Below, in pieces: positions 56,984 to 64,000 of a DNA stretch of 64,000 bases. Source of the DNA: Citreimonas salinaria (GTDB lineage: Bacteria > Pseudomonadota > Alphaproteobacteria > Rhodobacterales > Rhodobacteraceae); NCBI RefSeq assembly GCF_900107235.1, contig NZ_FNPF01000014.1:45137-109136 (forward strand), in the 5' to 3' direction. Made by a program: the position numbers and the translations under genes. Numbering within the stretch: position 1 is the stretch's first letter; every line of letters starts with the position of its first letter. The notes below the pieces were generated by a model. It was not told the DNA's origin. It made no database searches and was given only the letters and a program-made list of their open reading frames with translations.

Positions 56984-58279
56984 ATGACTGACGCGGCCAA
57001 GAGCCAGTCCGGCACGCGCAAGCGTTCCCTCTTCGAACAGCTCGAACTCGACACGCGCCTGCTCGGCATGATCGGCGCGTTCATCGTGCTCGCGCTGGTG
57101 TTCAACGTCTTCACAGACGGTCGCTTCCTGACGCCTCGGAATATCTTCAACCTGACGATCCAGACCGTGAGCGTGGCGATCATGGCCACCGGCATGGTGT
57201 TCGTGATCGTGACCCGGCACATCGACCTGTCGGTCGGCTCGCTGCTGGCGACCTGTTCGGCCCTCATGGCGATGACGCAGACGATGGTCGCGCCGGAATG
57301 GCTGGGTCTCGGGCTGAACCACCCGCTGACGGCGCCCCTTGCGATCCTGGTCGGGATCGTGTGCGGGGCCGCGATCGGCGCCTTCCACGGCATGCTGATC
57401 GGCTACCTGGCCATTCCCGCCTTCATCGTCACATTGGGCGGGCTGCTCGTGTGGCGCAACGTGGCGTGGTACCTGACCAGCGGCCAGACGATCGGGCCGC
57501 TCGACGAGAATTTCCTTCTGTTCGGCGGGATCGGCGGCACGCTGGGCGAGACCTGGTCCTGGATCGTCGGGATCGTGGCGGTTGCCTTCTCGCTGTTCGC
57601 GCTGTGGCAGGCAAGGCGCAACAAGCTTGCCCACGACTTCCCCGTCAAGCCGCTCTGGGCCGAAGTCCTGGTCGCGCTGATCATCACCGCCATGATCCTC
57701 GGCTTCATTGCGCTTCTCAACGCCTACGAGATTCCGACGGCGCGGTTGGAACGGATGTTCGAGGCACGCGGCGAGACGATGCCCGAGGGCCATTCCGCAG
57801 GCTACGGCATCCCCTATTCGGTGCTGCTACTCGCCGTGGTCGCGATCGTCATGACCGTTACGGCGCGGAAGACGCGGCTGGGCCGCTACATCTTCGCGAC
57901 CGGCGGAAATCCGGACGCGGCCGAACTGTCGGGCATCAACACCCGGATGCTGACCGTCAAGGTCTTCGCGATCATGGGCGTGCTCTGCGCGCTGGCCGCA
58001 CTCGTCGCCTCGGCCCGGCTGACGTTCCACTCGAACGACATCGGCACGTTGGACGAGCTTCGGGTCATCGCAGCGGCGGTGATCGGCGGCACGGCGCTGT
58101 CGGGCGGCATCGGCACGATCTACGGCGCCATCCTGGGCGCGCTGATCATGCAGTCGCTGCAATCGGGCATGGCGATGGTGGGCGTGGACGCGCCGCTGCA
58201 GAACATCGTCGTCGGCAGCGTCCTCGTGCTCGCGGTCCTGGTGGACATCTTCTATCGCAAGCGCACGGGGGCCGAATGA
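56984..58279 (+). CDS. xylH: D-xylose ABC transporter permease
   Basis: A 431-residue CUT2-type permease with about ten helices. Landmarks: [38 protein letters not shown], the EAA-like loop [19 protein letters not shown] and [21 protein letters not shown]. The length matches XylH of rhizobia. It overlaps xylG by four bases (ATGATGA). Confidence 0.93.
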   Translation: MTDAAKSQSGTRKRSLFEQLELDTRLLGMIGAFIVLALVFNVFTDGRFLTPRNIFNLTIQTVSVAIMATGMVFVIVTRHIDLSVGSLLATCSALMAMTQTMVAPEWLGLGLNHPLTAPLAILVGIVCGAAIGAFHGMLIGYLAIPAFIVTLGGLLVWRNVAWYLTSGQTIGPLDENFLLFGGIGGTLGETWSWIVGIVAVAFSLFALWQARRNKLAHDFPVKPLWAEVLVALIITAMILGFIALLNAYEIPTARLERMFEARGETMPEGHSAGYGIPYSVLLLAVVAIVMTVTARKTRLGRYIFATGGNPDAAELSGINTRMLTVKVFAIMGVLCALAALVASARLTFHSNDIGTLDELRVIAAAVIGGTALSGGIGTIYGAILGALIMQSLQSGMAMVGVDAPLQNIVVGSVLVLAVLVDIFYRKRTGAE

Positions 58280-59058
58280 TGAGCACCGAAAGCACGGCGA
58301 TCGACCGCAGCGGCACGCCGCTGGTCGAGATGCGCAACATCACGAAGACCTTCGGCGGCGTCCGGGCCGTGGACGACGTCTCGATCAATCTCTACCCCGG
58401 CGAGGTCGTCGGCCTGCTGGGCCACAACGGGGCCGGCAAGTCGACGCTGATCAAGATCCTGTCCGGCGCCTATCGCGCCGATTCCGGCGAGATCCTGGTC
58501 GACGGGCAGAAGGCCGACATCGGCAGCCCCCGCGATGCCCGGAACTACAACATCGAGACGATCTATCAGACGCTCGCGCTGGCGGACAATCTCGACGCCG
58601 CCTCGAACCTGTTCCTCGGGCGCGAACTGACCAACAGGATGGGCATCGTCGACGACGCGACGATGGAGGCCGAGACGCGCAAGATCATGTCGCGGCTCAA
58701 CCCCAACTTCAGGAAGTTCGCCGCCCCGGTGAAGTCACTTTCGGGCGGTCAGCGCCAATCCGTCGCGATCAGCCGCGCCGTCTACTTCAACGCCCGCATC
58801 CTGATCATGGACGAACCGACCGCCGCGCTCGGCGTGCAGGAGACCGAGATGGTCTCTGAGCTGATCCAGGAGCTCAAGAAGCAGGGGTTGGGTATCTTCC
58901 TGATCGATCACGACATCCACCAGGTCATGCGCATGTGCGACCGTGCGAGCGTGATGAAGAACGGCGAACTCGTGGGCACGGTCAACGTGGCCGACGTGAC
59001 CGAGGACGATCTTCTGGGAATGATCATTCTCGGCAAGAACCCGGGCAAGGCCGCCTGA
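58276..59058 (+). CDS. xylG: D-xylose ABC transporter ATP-binding protein, single-domain form
   Basis: A 260-residue ABC ATPase: [32 protein letters not shown] and [12 protein letters not shown], with [16 protein letters not shown]. coli XylG has two ABC domains in about 510 residues; this one has a single domain, so two copies must pair. Start is ATG 58276 or the adjacent ATG 58279. Its stop overlaps the xylB ATG by one base. Confidence 0.92.
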   Translation: MMSTESTAIDRSGTPLVEMRNITKTFGGVRAVDDVSINLYPGEVVGLLGHNGAGKSTLIKILSGAYRADSGEILVDGQKADIGSPRDARNYNIETIYQTLALADNLDAASNLFLGRELTNRMGIVDDATMEAETRKIMSRLNPNFRKFAAPVKSLSGGQRQSVAISRAVYFNARILIMDEPTAALGVQETEMVSELIQELKKQGLGIFLIDHDIHQVMRMCDRASVMKNGELVGTVNVADVTEDDLLGMIILGKNPGKAA

Positions 59059-60497
59059 TGTATCTGGGCCTCGATCTTGGCACGTCCTCGCTGAAGGGCG
59101 TCATCATAGACGACGAGCAGGCGCTGCTGGCGGAGGCCTCGGCCCCGCTCGACGTCTCGCGGCCGCACTCCGGCTGGTCCGAACAGGCTCCGTCGGACTG
59201 GATCGCCGGGGCCGAGGCCGTGCTCGATAGCCTTGCGGGCAAGGTGGACCTCTCGCAGGTGCGCGGCATCGGCTTGTCCGGGCAAATGCACGGGGCGACG
59301 CTTCTGGACCGGGCCGACGAGGTGCTTCGCACCTGCATCCTGTGGAACGACACGCGGTCGCATGCCGAGGCAGCACAGCTGGACGCCGATCCGCGTTTCC
59401 GGGACATCACCGGCAACATCGTCTTCCCCGGCTTCACCGCGCCCAAGCTGGCCTGGGTCAAGGCGCATGAGCCGGACCTGTTCGAGCGGACCGCCAAGGT
59501 CCTCTTGCCGAAGGACTACCTGCGGCTCTGGCTGACCGGCGAACACGTGGCCGAGATGTCGGACGCCGCCGGCACATCCTGGCTGGATACCGGCGCGCGG
59601 GACTGGTCGGACGACCTTCTTGCCGTGACCGGCATGTCGCGCGGTCACATGCCGCGCCTCGTGGAAGGATCGGAAGTCTCCGGCACCTTGCGCACCGAAC
59701 TGGCGCGCCGGTGGGGGTTCGGGAACGACGTCGTCGTCGCCGGCGGCGGCGGGGACAACGCCGCCTCGGCCATCGGCGTCGGCGTAGTCCATGCGGGACA
59801 GGCCTTCGTTTCGCTCGGCACCTCCGGCGTCCTGTTCGCCGCGAGCGATGGCTACCGCCCTGCCCCGGCGACCGCGGTTCACACCTTCTGCCACGCCCTG
59901 CCCGGCAGCTGGCATCAGATGGGCGTAATCCTCTCTGCGACCGACTCGCTGAACTGGTTCGCCCGTCTCGTCGGCGCCGACCCTTCGACGCTGACCGGCG
60001 AACTCGGGGCGCTCCAGGCGCCGGGGCGCGGACTGTTCCTTCCCTATCTCGGGGGCGAACGCACGCCGCTCAACGACGCCGCGATCCGTGGCGCATTCGC
60101 CGGGCTGGAACACGCCACCGACCGCACCGCCGCCACGCGCGCCGTACTCGAGGGCGTCACCTTCGCCATCCGCGATTGCGCCGACGCGCTGGCGGCGACC
60201 GGCACCCGCATCGATTCGCTTCTGGCGGTCGGCGGCGGCTCGCAATCCGACTACTGGCTCAAGGCGATCGCGACAGCGCTCGACACGCCGGTCTCGGTGC
60301 CGGCCAGCGGAGAGCGCGGCGCGGCCTTTGGTGCCGCCCGGCTGGGCCTGATGGCGGCGACCGAACAGGGGGCCGAAGTGGCGACCCAGCCGCGGGTCGC
60401 CCGCAGTTTCGAACCCGACCCCGAACTCAAGGACGCCTTCGCCGCGGGTCACGCCCGCTATGTCGAGGCGCGCGACAGGATCAGAGGACTGACATGA
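59058..60497 (+). CDS. xylB: Xylulokinase
   Basis: A 479-residue FGGY-family kinase that phosphorylates D-xylulose. [18 protein letters not shown] is the phosphate-binding N terminus; [15 protein letters not shown] with ILWNDTRS is the xylulose site; [12 protein letters not shown] and [17 protein letters not shown] belong to the C-terminal ATPase half. Translationally coupled to xylG and xylA. Confidence 0.94.
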   Translation: MYLGLDLGTSSLKGVIIDDEQALLAEASAPLDVSRPHSGWSEQAPSDWIAGAEAVLDSLAGKVDLSQVRGIGLSGQMHGATLLDRADEVLRTCILWNDTRSHAEAAQLDADPRFRDITGNIVFPGFTAPKLAWVKAHEPDLFERTAKVLLPKDYLRLWLTGEHVAEMSDAAGTSWLDTGARDWSDDLLAVTGMSRGHMPRLVEGSEVSGTLRTELARRWGFGNDVVVAGGGGDNAASAIGVGVVHAGQAFVSLGTSGVLFAASDGYRPAPATAVHTFCHALPGSWHQMGVILSATDSLNWFARLVGADPSTLTGELGALQAPGRGLFLPYLGGERTPLNDAAIRGAFAGLEHATDRTAATRAVLEGVTFAIRDCADALAATGTRIDSLLAVGGGSQSDYWLKAIATALDTPVSVPASGERGAAFGAARLGLMAATEQGAEVATQPRVARSFEPDPELKDAFAAGHARYVEARDRIRGLT

Positions 60498-61795
60498 CCG
60501 ACTTCTTCGCCGGAATCCCGAAAATCGCCTACGAGGGGCCCGACAGCGACAACGATTTCGCCTACCGCCACTACGATCCCGACGAGATCGTCATGGGCAA
60601 GCGGATGGAAGAGCATCTGCGCTTCTCCGTCGCCTATTGGCATTCCTTCGCGTGGGAGGGCGGCGATCCGTTCGGCGGCCAGACCTTCCAGAGGCCGTGG
60701 TTCGGCGACAGCATGGACCACGCGAAGATGAAGGCCGACGCGGCGTTCGAGATGTTTCGCATCCTCGGCCAGCCGTTCTTCTGCTTCCATGACGTCGACG
60801 TGCGCCCGGAGGGCGAAACCTTTGCCGAGAACACCGCCAACCTCGACCGGATCACCGACTACTTCGGCCCGAAAATGGAAGAGACCGGCACCAGGCTGCT
60901 GTGGGGCACGGCGAACCTGTTCTCGCACCGCCGCTACATGGCCGGCGCCGCGACCAATCCCGACCCGGACGTCTTCGCCTTCGCCGCCGCGACCATCAAG
61001 AGCTGCATGGACGCGACGCACAAGCTGGGTGGTCAGAACTACGTTCTGTGGGGCGGGCGCGAAGGTTACGAGACGCTGCTCAACACCGACCTCAAGCGCG
61101 AGGCCGACCAGGCGGCGCGGATGCTCTCGATGGTCGTGGACTACAAGCACAAGATCGGGTTCGAGGGCACGATCCTGATCGAGCCGAAGCCGCAGGAGCC
61201 GACCAAGCACCAGTACGACTACGATGTCGCCACGGTCGCAGGCTTCCTGCAGCGCTACGGCCTCGACAAGGACGTGAAGCTGAACCTGGAACAGGGGCAC
61301 GCGATCCTGGCCGGCCACAGCTTCGAGCACGAGCTTGCGATGGCGGCGTCGCTGGGCATGCTCGGGTCGATCGACATGAACCGCAACGACTACCAGTCCG
61401 GCTGGGACACCGACCAGTTCCCGAACAACGTGCCCGAGGTGGCGCTGGCCTATTACGAGGTGCTCAAGATGGGCGGCTTCGAGACGGGCGGCACCAATTT
61501 CGACGCCAAGCTGCGCCGTCAGTCGCTGGACGCCGAGGATCTGATCCTTGCGCATGTCGGCGGCATGGATGTCTGCGCCCGCGGGTTGAAGGCCGCCGCG
61601 AAGATGCTCGAGGAGGGCAAGCTGGAAGCGGCACGCACTGCCCGCTACGCCGGATGGGAGAGCGACGAGGCGAAGGCGATGCTCGGCTCTTCGCTGGACG
61701 AGATCGCCGCGCGGGTCGAGCGCGAGCAGATCGTGCCGCAGCCGAAGTCGGGCCGGCAGGAGATCCTCGAAAACCTGGTGATGCGCTACGTCTGA
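60494..61795 (+). CDS. xylA: Xylose isomerase
   Basis: A 433-residue class II xylose isomerase. Active-site parts: [14 protein letters not shown] (His base and metal site), [52 protein letters not shown] and [18 protein letters not shown]. It converts D-xylose to D-xylulose for XylB. It starts in an ATGA overlap with xylB. Order xylB-xylA is the reverse of E. coli xylAB. Confidence 0.95.
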   Translation: MTDFFAGIPKIAYEGPDSDNDFAYRHYDPDEIVMGKRMEEHLRFSVAYWHSFAWEGGDPFGGQTFQRPWFGDSMDHAKMKADAAFEMFRILGQPFFCFHDVDVRPEGETFAENTANLDRITDYFGPKMEETGTRLLWGTANLFSHRRYMAGAATNPDPDVFAFAAATIKSCMDATHKLGGQNYVLWGGREGYETLLNTDLKREADQAARMLSMVVDYKHKIGFEGTILIEPKPQEPTKHQYDYDVATVAGFLQRYGLDKDVKLNLEQGHAILAGHSFEHELAMAASLGMLGSIDMNRNDYQSGWDTDQFPNNVPEVALAYYEVLKMGGFETGGTNFDAKLRRQSLDAEDLILAHVGGMDVCARGLKAAAKMLEEGKLEAARTARYAGWESDEAKAMLGSSLDEIAARVEREQIVPQPKSGRQEILENLVMRYV

Positions 61796-61816
61796 GCCGG
61801 CCGGCAGGAGTGGACC

Positions 61817-62836
61817 ATGAGTGACGCATACGCCACGCCTGCCGGCCGCCGCGCCGAGCACTTCGGCACGGCGCCCGACGGCTCGCCAGTGCTGCTGGCG
61901 CGGATCCAGAACGGCGGCACCCACGCGGCGCTGATGACGTGGGGCGCCAGCCTGCAGGATTTCCGTATCGCCGGCGTTGCGCACGCGCTGGTGCTGGGCA
62001 GCCCGGACTTCGAGGCCTACCTGGGCCCGCTGCACTATTTCGGCGCCATCGTGGGGCGCGTCGCGAACCGCATCGCCGGCGGCCGCGCAGAATTGGACGG
62101 GCGGGTTCTGGACTTTGACCGGAACGAGAATGGCCGCACCACGCTGCACGGCGGGCGTCACGGGTCGGGCTGTCTCAACTGGTCGCTGAAGCGGCACGAT
62201 CACCACGGCTGCACCTTCTCCATCCGGCTGCCGGACGGGCTGGACGGGTTTCCAGGCAATCTCGACCTGACCGCCGAGTACCGGCTGGACGAGACCGGCG
62301 CACTGGCGCTGACGATCGAGGGCCGGACCGATGCCACGACCTTCTGCAACATGGCTCATCACAGCTACTGGACCCTCGCCCCGCGAGCAGGCCTGGAGGA
62401 TCACCGCTTTACGGTCGCCGCCGCCCACTATCTTCCGATCGACGCCGACAAGATACCCTCGGCGCCGGAACCCGTCTCCGGCAGCCCCTTCGACTTCACC
62501 GCGCCACGATCGCCGGTGAACCCTGAGGTGGCGCTCGACCACAATTTCTGCCTCGGCGGGACCGGGATGCGCCCCGTCGCCACGCTGTCCCGAGGCCCGC
62601 TCCAGCTCGAGATCGAAACGGACGCGCCGGGGCTTCAGGTCTATGACGGTGCGCTGATCGATTCGGGTGACCATCGAACCCACGCCGGCGCCGCCTACGG
62701 GGCCAATGCCGGGATCGCGCTGGAGCCGCAGTTCTGGCCGGACGCTCCGAACCACGCCCGCTTTCCCGACATCACCTTGGAGCCCGGGCAGGTTTTCCGG
62801 CAGATCACGCGCTTCTCGGTCCGAACGCTCGGCTGA
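61817..62836 (+). CDS. galM: Aldose 1-epimerase (mutarotase)
   Basis: A 339-residue galactose-mutarotase-fold enzyme that interconverts sugar anomers, here probably providing alpha-xylopyranose for the isomerase. Catalytic His in NMAHHSYWTL and catalytic Glu in GIALEPQFWPDAPNH; GRVANRIAGGRAEL and TTLHGGRHG are also diagnostic. A CAGGAG site precedes ATG 61817. Last gene of the xyl operon. Confidence 0.92.
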   Translation: MSDAYATPAGRRAEHFGTAPDGSPVLLARIQNGGTHAALMTWGASLQDFRIAGVAHALVLGSPDFEAYLGPLHYFGAIVGRVANRIAGGRAELDGRVLDFDRNENGRTTLHGGRHGSGCLNWSLKRHDHHGCTFSIRLPDGLDGFPGNLDLTAEYRLDETGALALTIEGRTDATTFCNMAHHSYWTLAPRAGLEDHRFTVAAAHYLPIDADKIPSAPEPVSGSPFDFTAPRSPVNPEVALDHNFCLGGTGMRPVATLSRGPLQLEIETDAPGLQVYDGALIDSGDHRTHAGAAYGANAGIALEPQFWPDAPNHARFPDITLEPGQVFRQITRFSVRTLG

Positions 62837-63407
62837 AACAAAAAAGTGCAGCATTGCAAGGCACCTGCGCAGCGTGCACTTTGACGGGCGGCGGAACAAC
62901 TGCACACGCTGATCGATCGCCTCTCAGTCGATACGGCCCAGGAAATGGCGCCGCCGCCTGCCCTGCGACGCAAGTATTATGCCCGGATGGTTCCGGTCAT
63001 CATCGAGCGGCACCACCTCCCCGCGATGAAACCGGAAGTATCGCTTGTGGTTTCGAAGTCCGATCCCCCGCAGACTTTGCGGCTGCGGAACTCACACGGC
63101 TCCTCGTTCGCCGCGCCTTTTATCTTCCCACCTCTGGGTCTGATTTTCAGGTTACGGGAACTGGGAAAGCCGAACCCGGTTCAAAAAATCGGAACGGCCT
63201 TGGCGCGTCTCAGGACGCTTAGCAATTGATTATGCATTTTGCGAGCCGGTCGATGTCTGCCCCGCGCAATATTGTCCTGCGGGGCGGCCATGCGTAATCG
63301 AACTGGCCGCCGAAGAAAGCCGGCTCGAAGCGCGTTTAAGTCCCGATCGTGCTCGAACTCGCTGAAGAACTTCAGCGGCACGAACTGCATCCGGATGCGT
63401 TCCACAC
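62837..63407. other. Gene-poor region between galM and the IS element
   Basis: About 570 bases of lower G+C. Just after galM an 8-base inverted repeat AAAGTGCA (62843-62850)/TGCACTTT (62875-62882) may be a weak terminator. A 94-codon open frame (62945-63229) has no recognisable family and is doubtful. Frames at 63144-63326 and 63349-63407 read like protein (ending VLELAEELQRHELHPDAF at the IS edge) but have no complete gene; they may be remnants. Confidence 0.5.
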
Positions 63408-64000
63408 GGCGTTGTTGCGTAACTCTGACTGCGGGCGATTCACATCGCGAATCCCTGCGGTTAGACGGGTCGCATGAGCAAGCCTCCTCCCGCCCGCTAC
63501 CGCACGACGAACTGGTCCAGCTATAACGCCGCGTTGCGCAAGCGCGGCTCGATGCTGATCTGGGTAGAGGAAATGGCCTGGCTGGCGCCGCATGAAGGTC
63601 GGCTCGGCCGCCCTCCCGTCTTCTCCGATGCCGCGATCCAGTTCTGCCTCTCGATCAAGGTGCTTTTCAAGCTGCCCTTGCGGCAGACCGCGGGCATGGT
63701 GGCCAGCCTGCTGCGGCTGGCGGGGTTGAACTGGTCCGTCCCCGACTTCAGCACCCTGTGCCGCAGACAGAAGACGTTGGTTGTGCAGCTCCCTTACCGC
63801 CTTGCCGACGGTCCCCTGAACCTCCTCGTGGACAGCACCGGCATCAAGTTCCTCGGCGATGGCGAATGGCAGACCCGCAAGCATGGGCCGCAAAGTCGCC
63901 GCCAGTGGCGCAAGGTCCACCTGGCGATGGATACCGCCACTTCGGACATCCGGGCAGTCGAGTTCACCCCCAGCAGCGACGGCGACAGTCCGATCCTGCC
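63408..64000 (+). mobile_element. IS5-family element (IS903-like group), left part
   Basis: The left end is placed at 63408, where GGCGTTGTTGCGTAA resembles terminal repeats of the IS903 group. The transposase gene begins 66 bases inside. The right end lies beyond the window, so the target-site duplication cannot be checked. It is inserted downstream of the xyl operon and breaks no recognised gene. Confidence 0.75.
63474..64000 (+). CDS. IS5-family transposase, 5' part
   Basis: The first 175 or so codons of a DDE transposase that runs off the window. It begins MSKPPPARYRTTNWSSYNAAL, continues RKRGSMLIWVEEMAWLAP, KLPLRQTAGMVASLLRLAGL and VPDFSTLCRR, and reaches the first catalytic Asp in LLVDSTGIKFLGDGEW followed by KHGPQSRRQWRKVHLAMD. 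This is the IS903/IS1031-type pattern of the IS5 family. No frame break is seen within the visible part, so the element may be active. Confidence 0.88.
   Translation, partial: MSKPPPARYRTTNWSSYNAALRKRGSMLIWVEEMAWLAPHEGRLGRPPVFSDAAIQFCLSIKVLFKLPLRQTAGMVASLLRLAGLNWSVPDFSTLCRRQKTLVVQLPYRLADGPLNLLVDSTGIKFLGDGEWQTRKHGPQSRRQWRKVHLAMDTATSDIRAVEFTPSSDGDSPIL

Noticed and set aside
60458..62905. 815-codon open frame opposite xylA and galM
   Set aside because: Antisense shadow; both plus-strand genes have complete active sites, and this frame has no recognisable domain.
62945..63229. 94-codon frame after galM
   Set aside because: No family resemblance, no clear ribosome site, overlapping equally long frames; not supported as a gene.

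Overview
The window reads as a high-G+C chromosomal segment of an alphaproteobacterium of the order Rhodobacterales (Roseobacter/Paracoccus-like). The evidence is gene content and order: lgt-midA-pgeF-Hint protein, divergent lrp/trxB, a fused sat/cysC, hsp20-DUF1150, lptCAB-hpf-ptsN, RpoH-type promoters of the CTTG/CYTAT type, a BigR/SqrR sulfide operon and an IS903-group IS5 element. No rRNA, tRNA, CRISPR array or prophage was seen. Almost every base is coding, and many neighbouring genes overlap by 1-8 bases.

Layout. 1-9.9 kb is housekeeping: the end of lgt, midA, pgeF, a Hint-domain protein, lrp/trxB, sulfate activation (sat/cysC), a small heat-shock operon, and purE-purK. 9.9-18.8 kb holds a PfkB kinase and nth, an AraC-MGMT DNA repair protein, an OmpA-like lipoprotein, an exopolysaccharide-type sugar transferase, RNase D, the LPS export genes lptC-lptA-lptB, hpf and ptsN. 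18.8-27 kb is a cell-surface glycan block on the minus strand: a two-domain sulfotransferase, a core-2/I-branching glycosyltransferase, two paralogous family 2 glycosyltransferases, galU and cysQ. A divergent ABC-2 permease follows. 27-31.7 kb holds an SH3 protein, alkB and dnaK-dnaJ. 31.7-37.5 kb holds a fused 2-oxoacid dehydrogenase E1, chrA, and a zinc alcohol dehydrogenase with an SRPBCC protein. 37.7-41.8 kb is a BigR-type sulfide/persulfide operon whose last gene, a SulP transporter, carries a one-base frameshift.

41.8-51 kb is the most unusual locus. Two divergent, tightly overlapping operons meet at a GntR/FCD regulator. One is gntR, an aldo/keto reductase-RidA fusion, and kynA. The other is a TIGR04076-like small protein, a second aldo/keto reductase, and a complete Liv-type ABC importer with its binding protein. 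The arrangement looks like uptake and catabolism of an unidentified, possibly indole- or tryptophan-related, compound.

51-63 kb contains a di-haem peroxidase, a CRTAC1/FG-GAP lipoprotein, and a complete D-xylose regulon: a ROK repressor divergent from xylF-xylH-xylG-xylB-xylA-galM. The window ends inside an IS5-family element that begins near 63,408.

Sulfur is a recurring theme: sulfate activation to PAPS (sat/cysC), PAPS use (sulfotransferase), PAP turnover (cysQ), and persulfide oxidation with sulfate/sulfite handling (BigR operon). All functions are read from sequence motifs and gene context; no database search was run.
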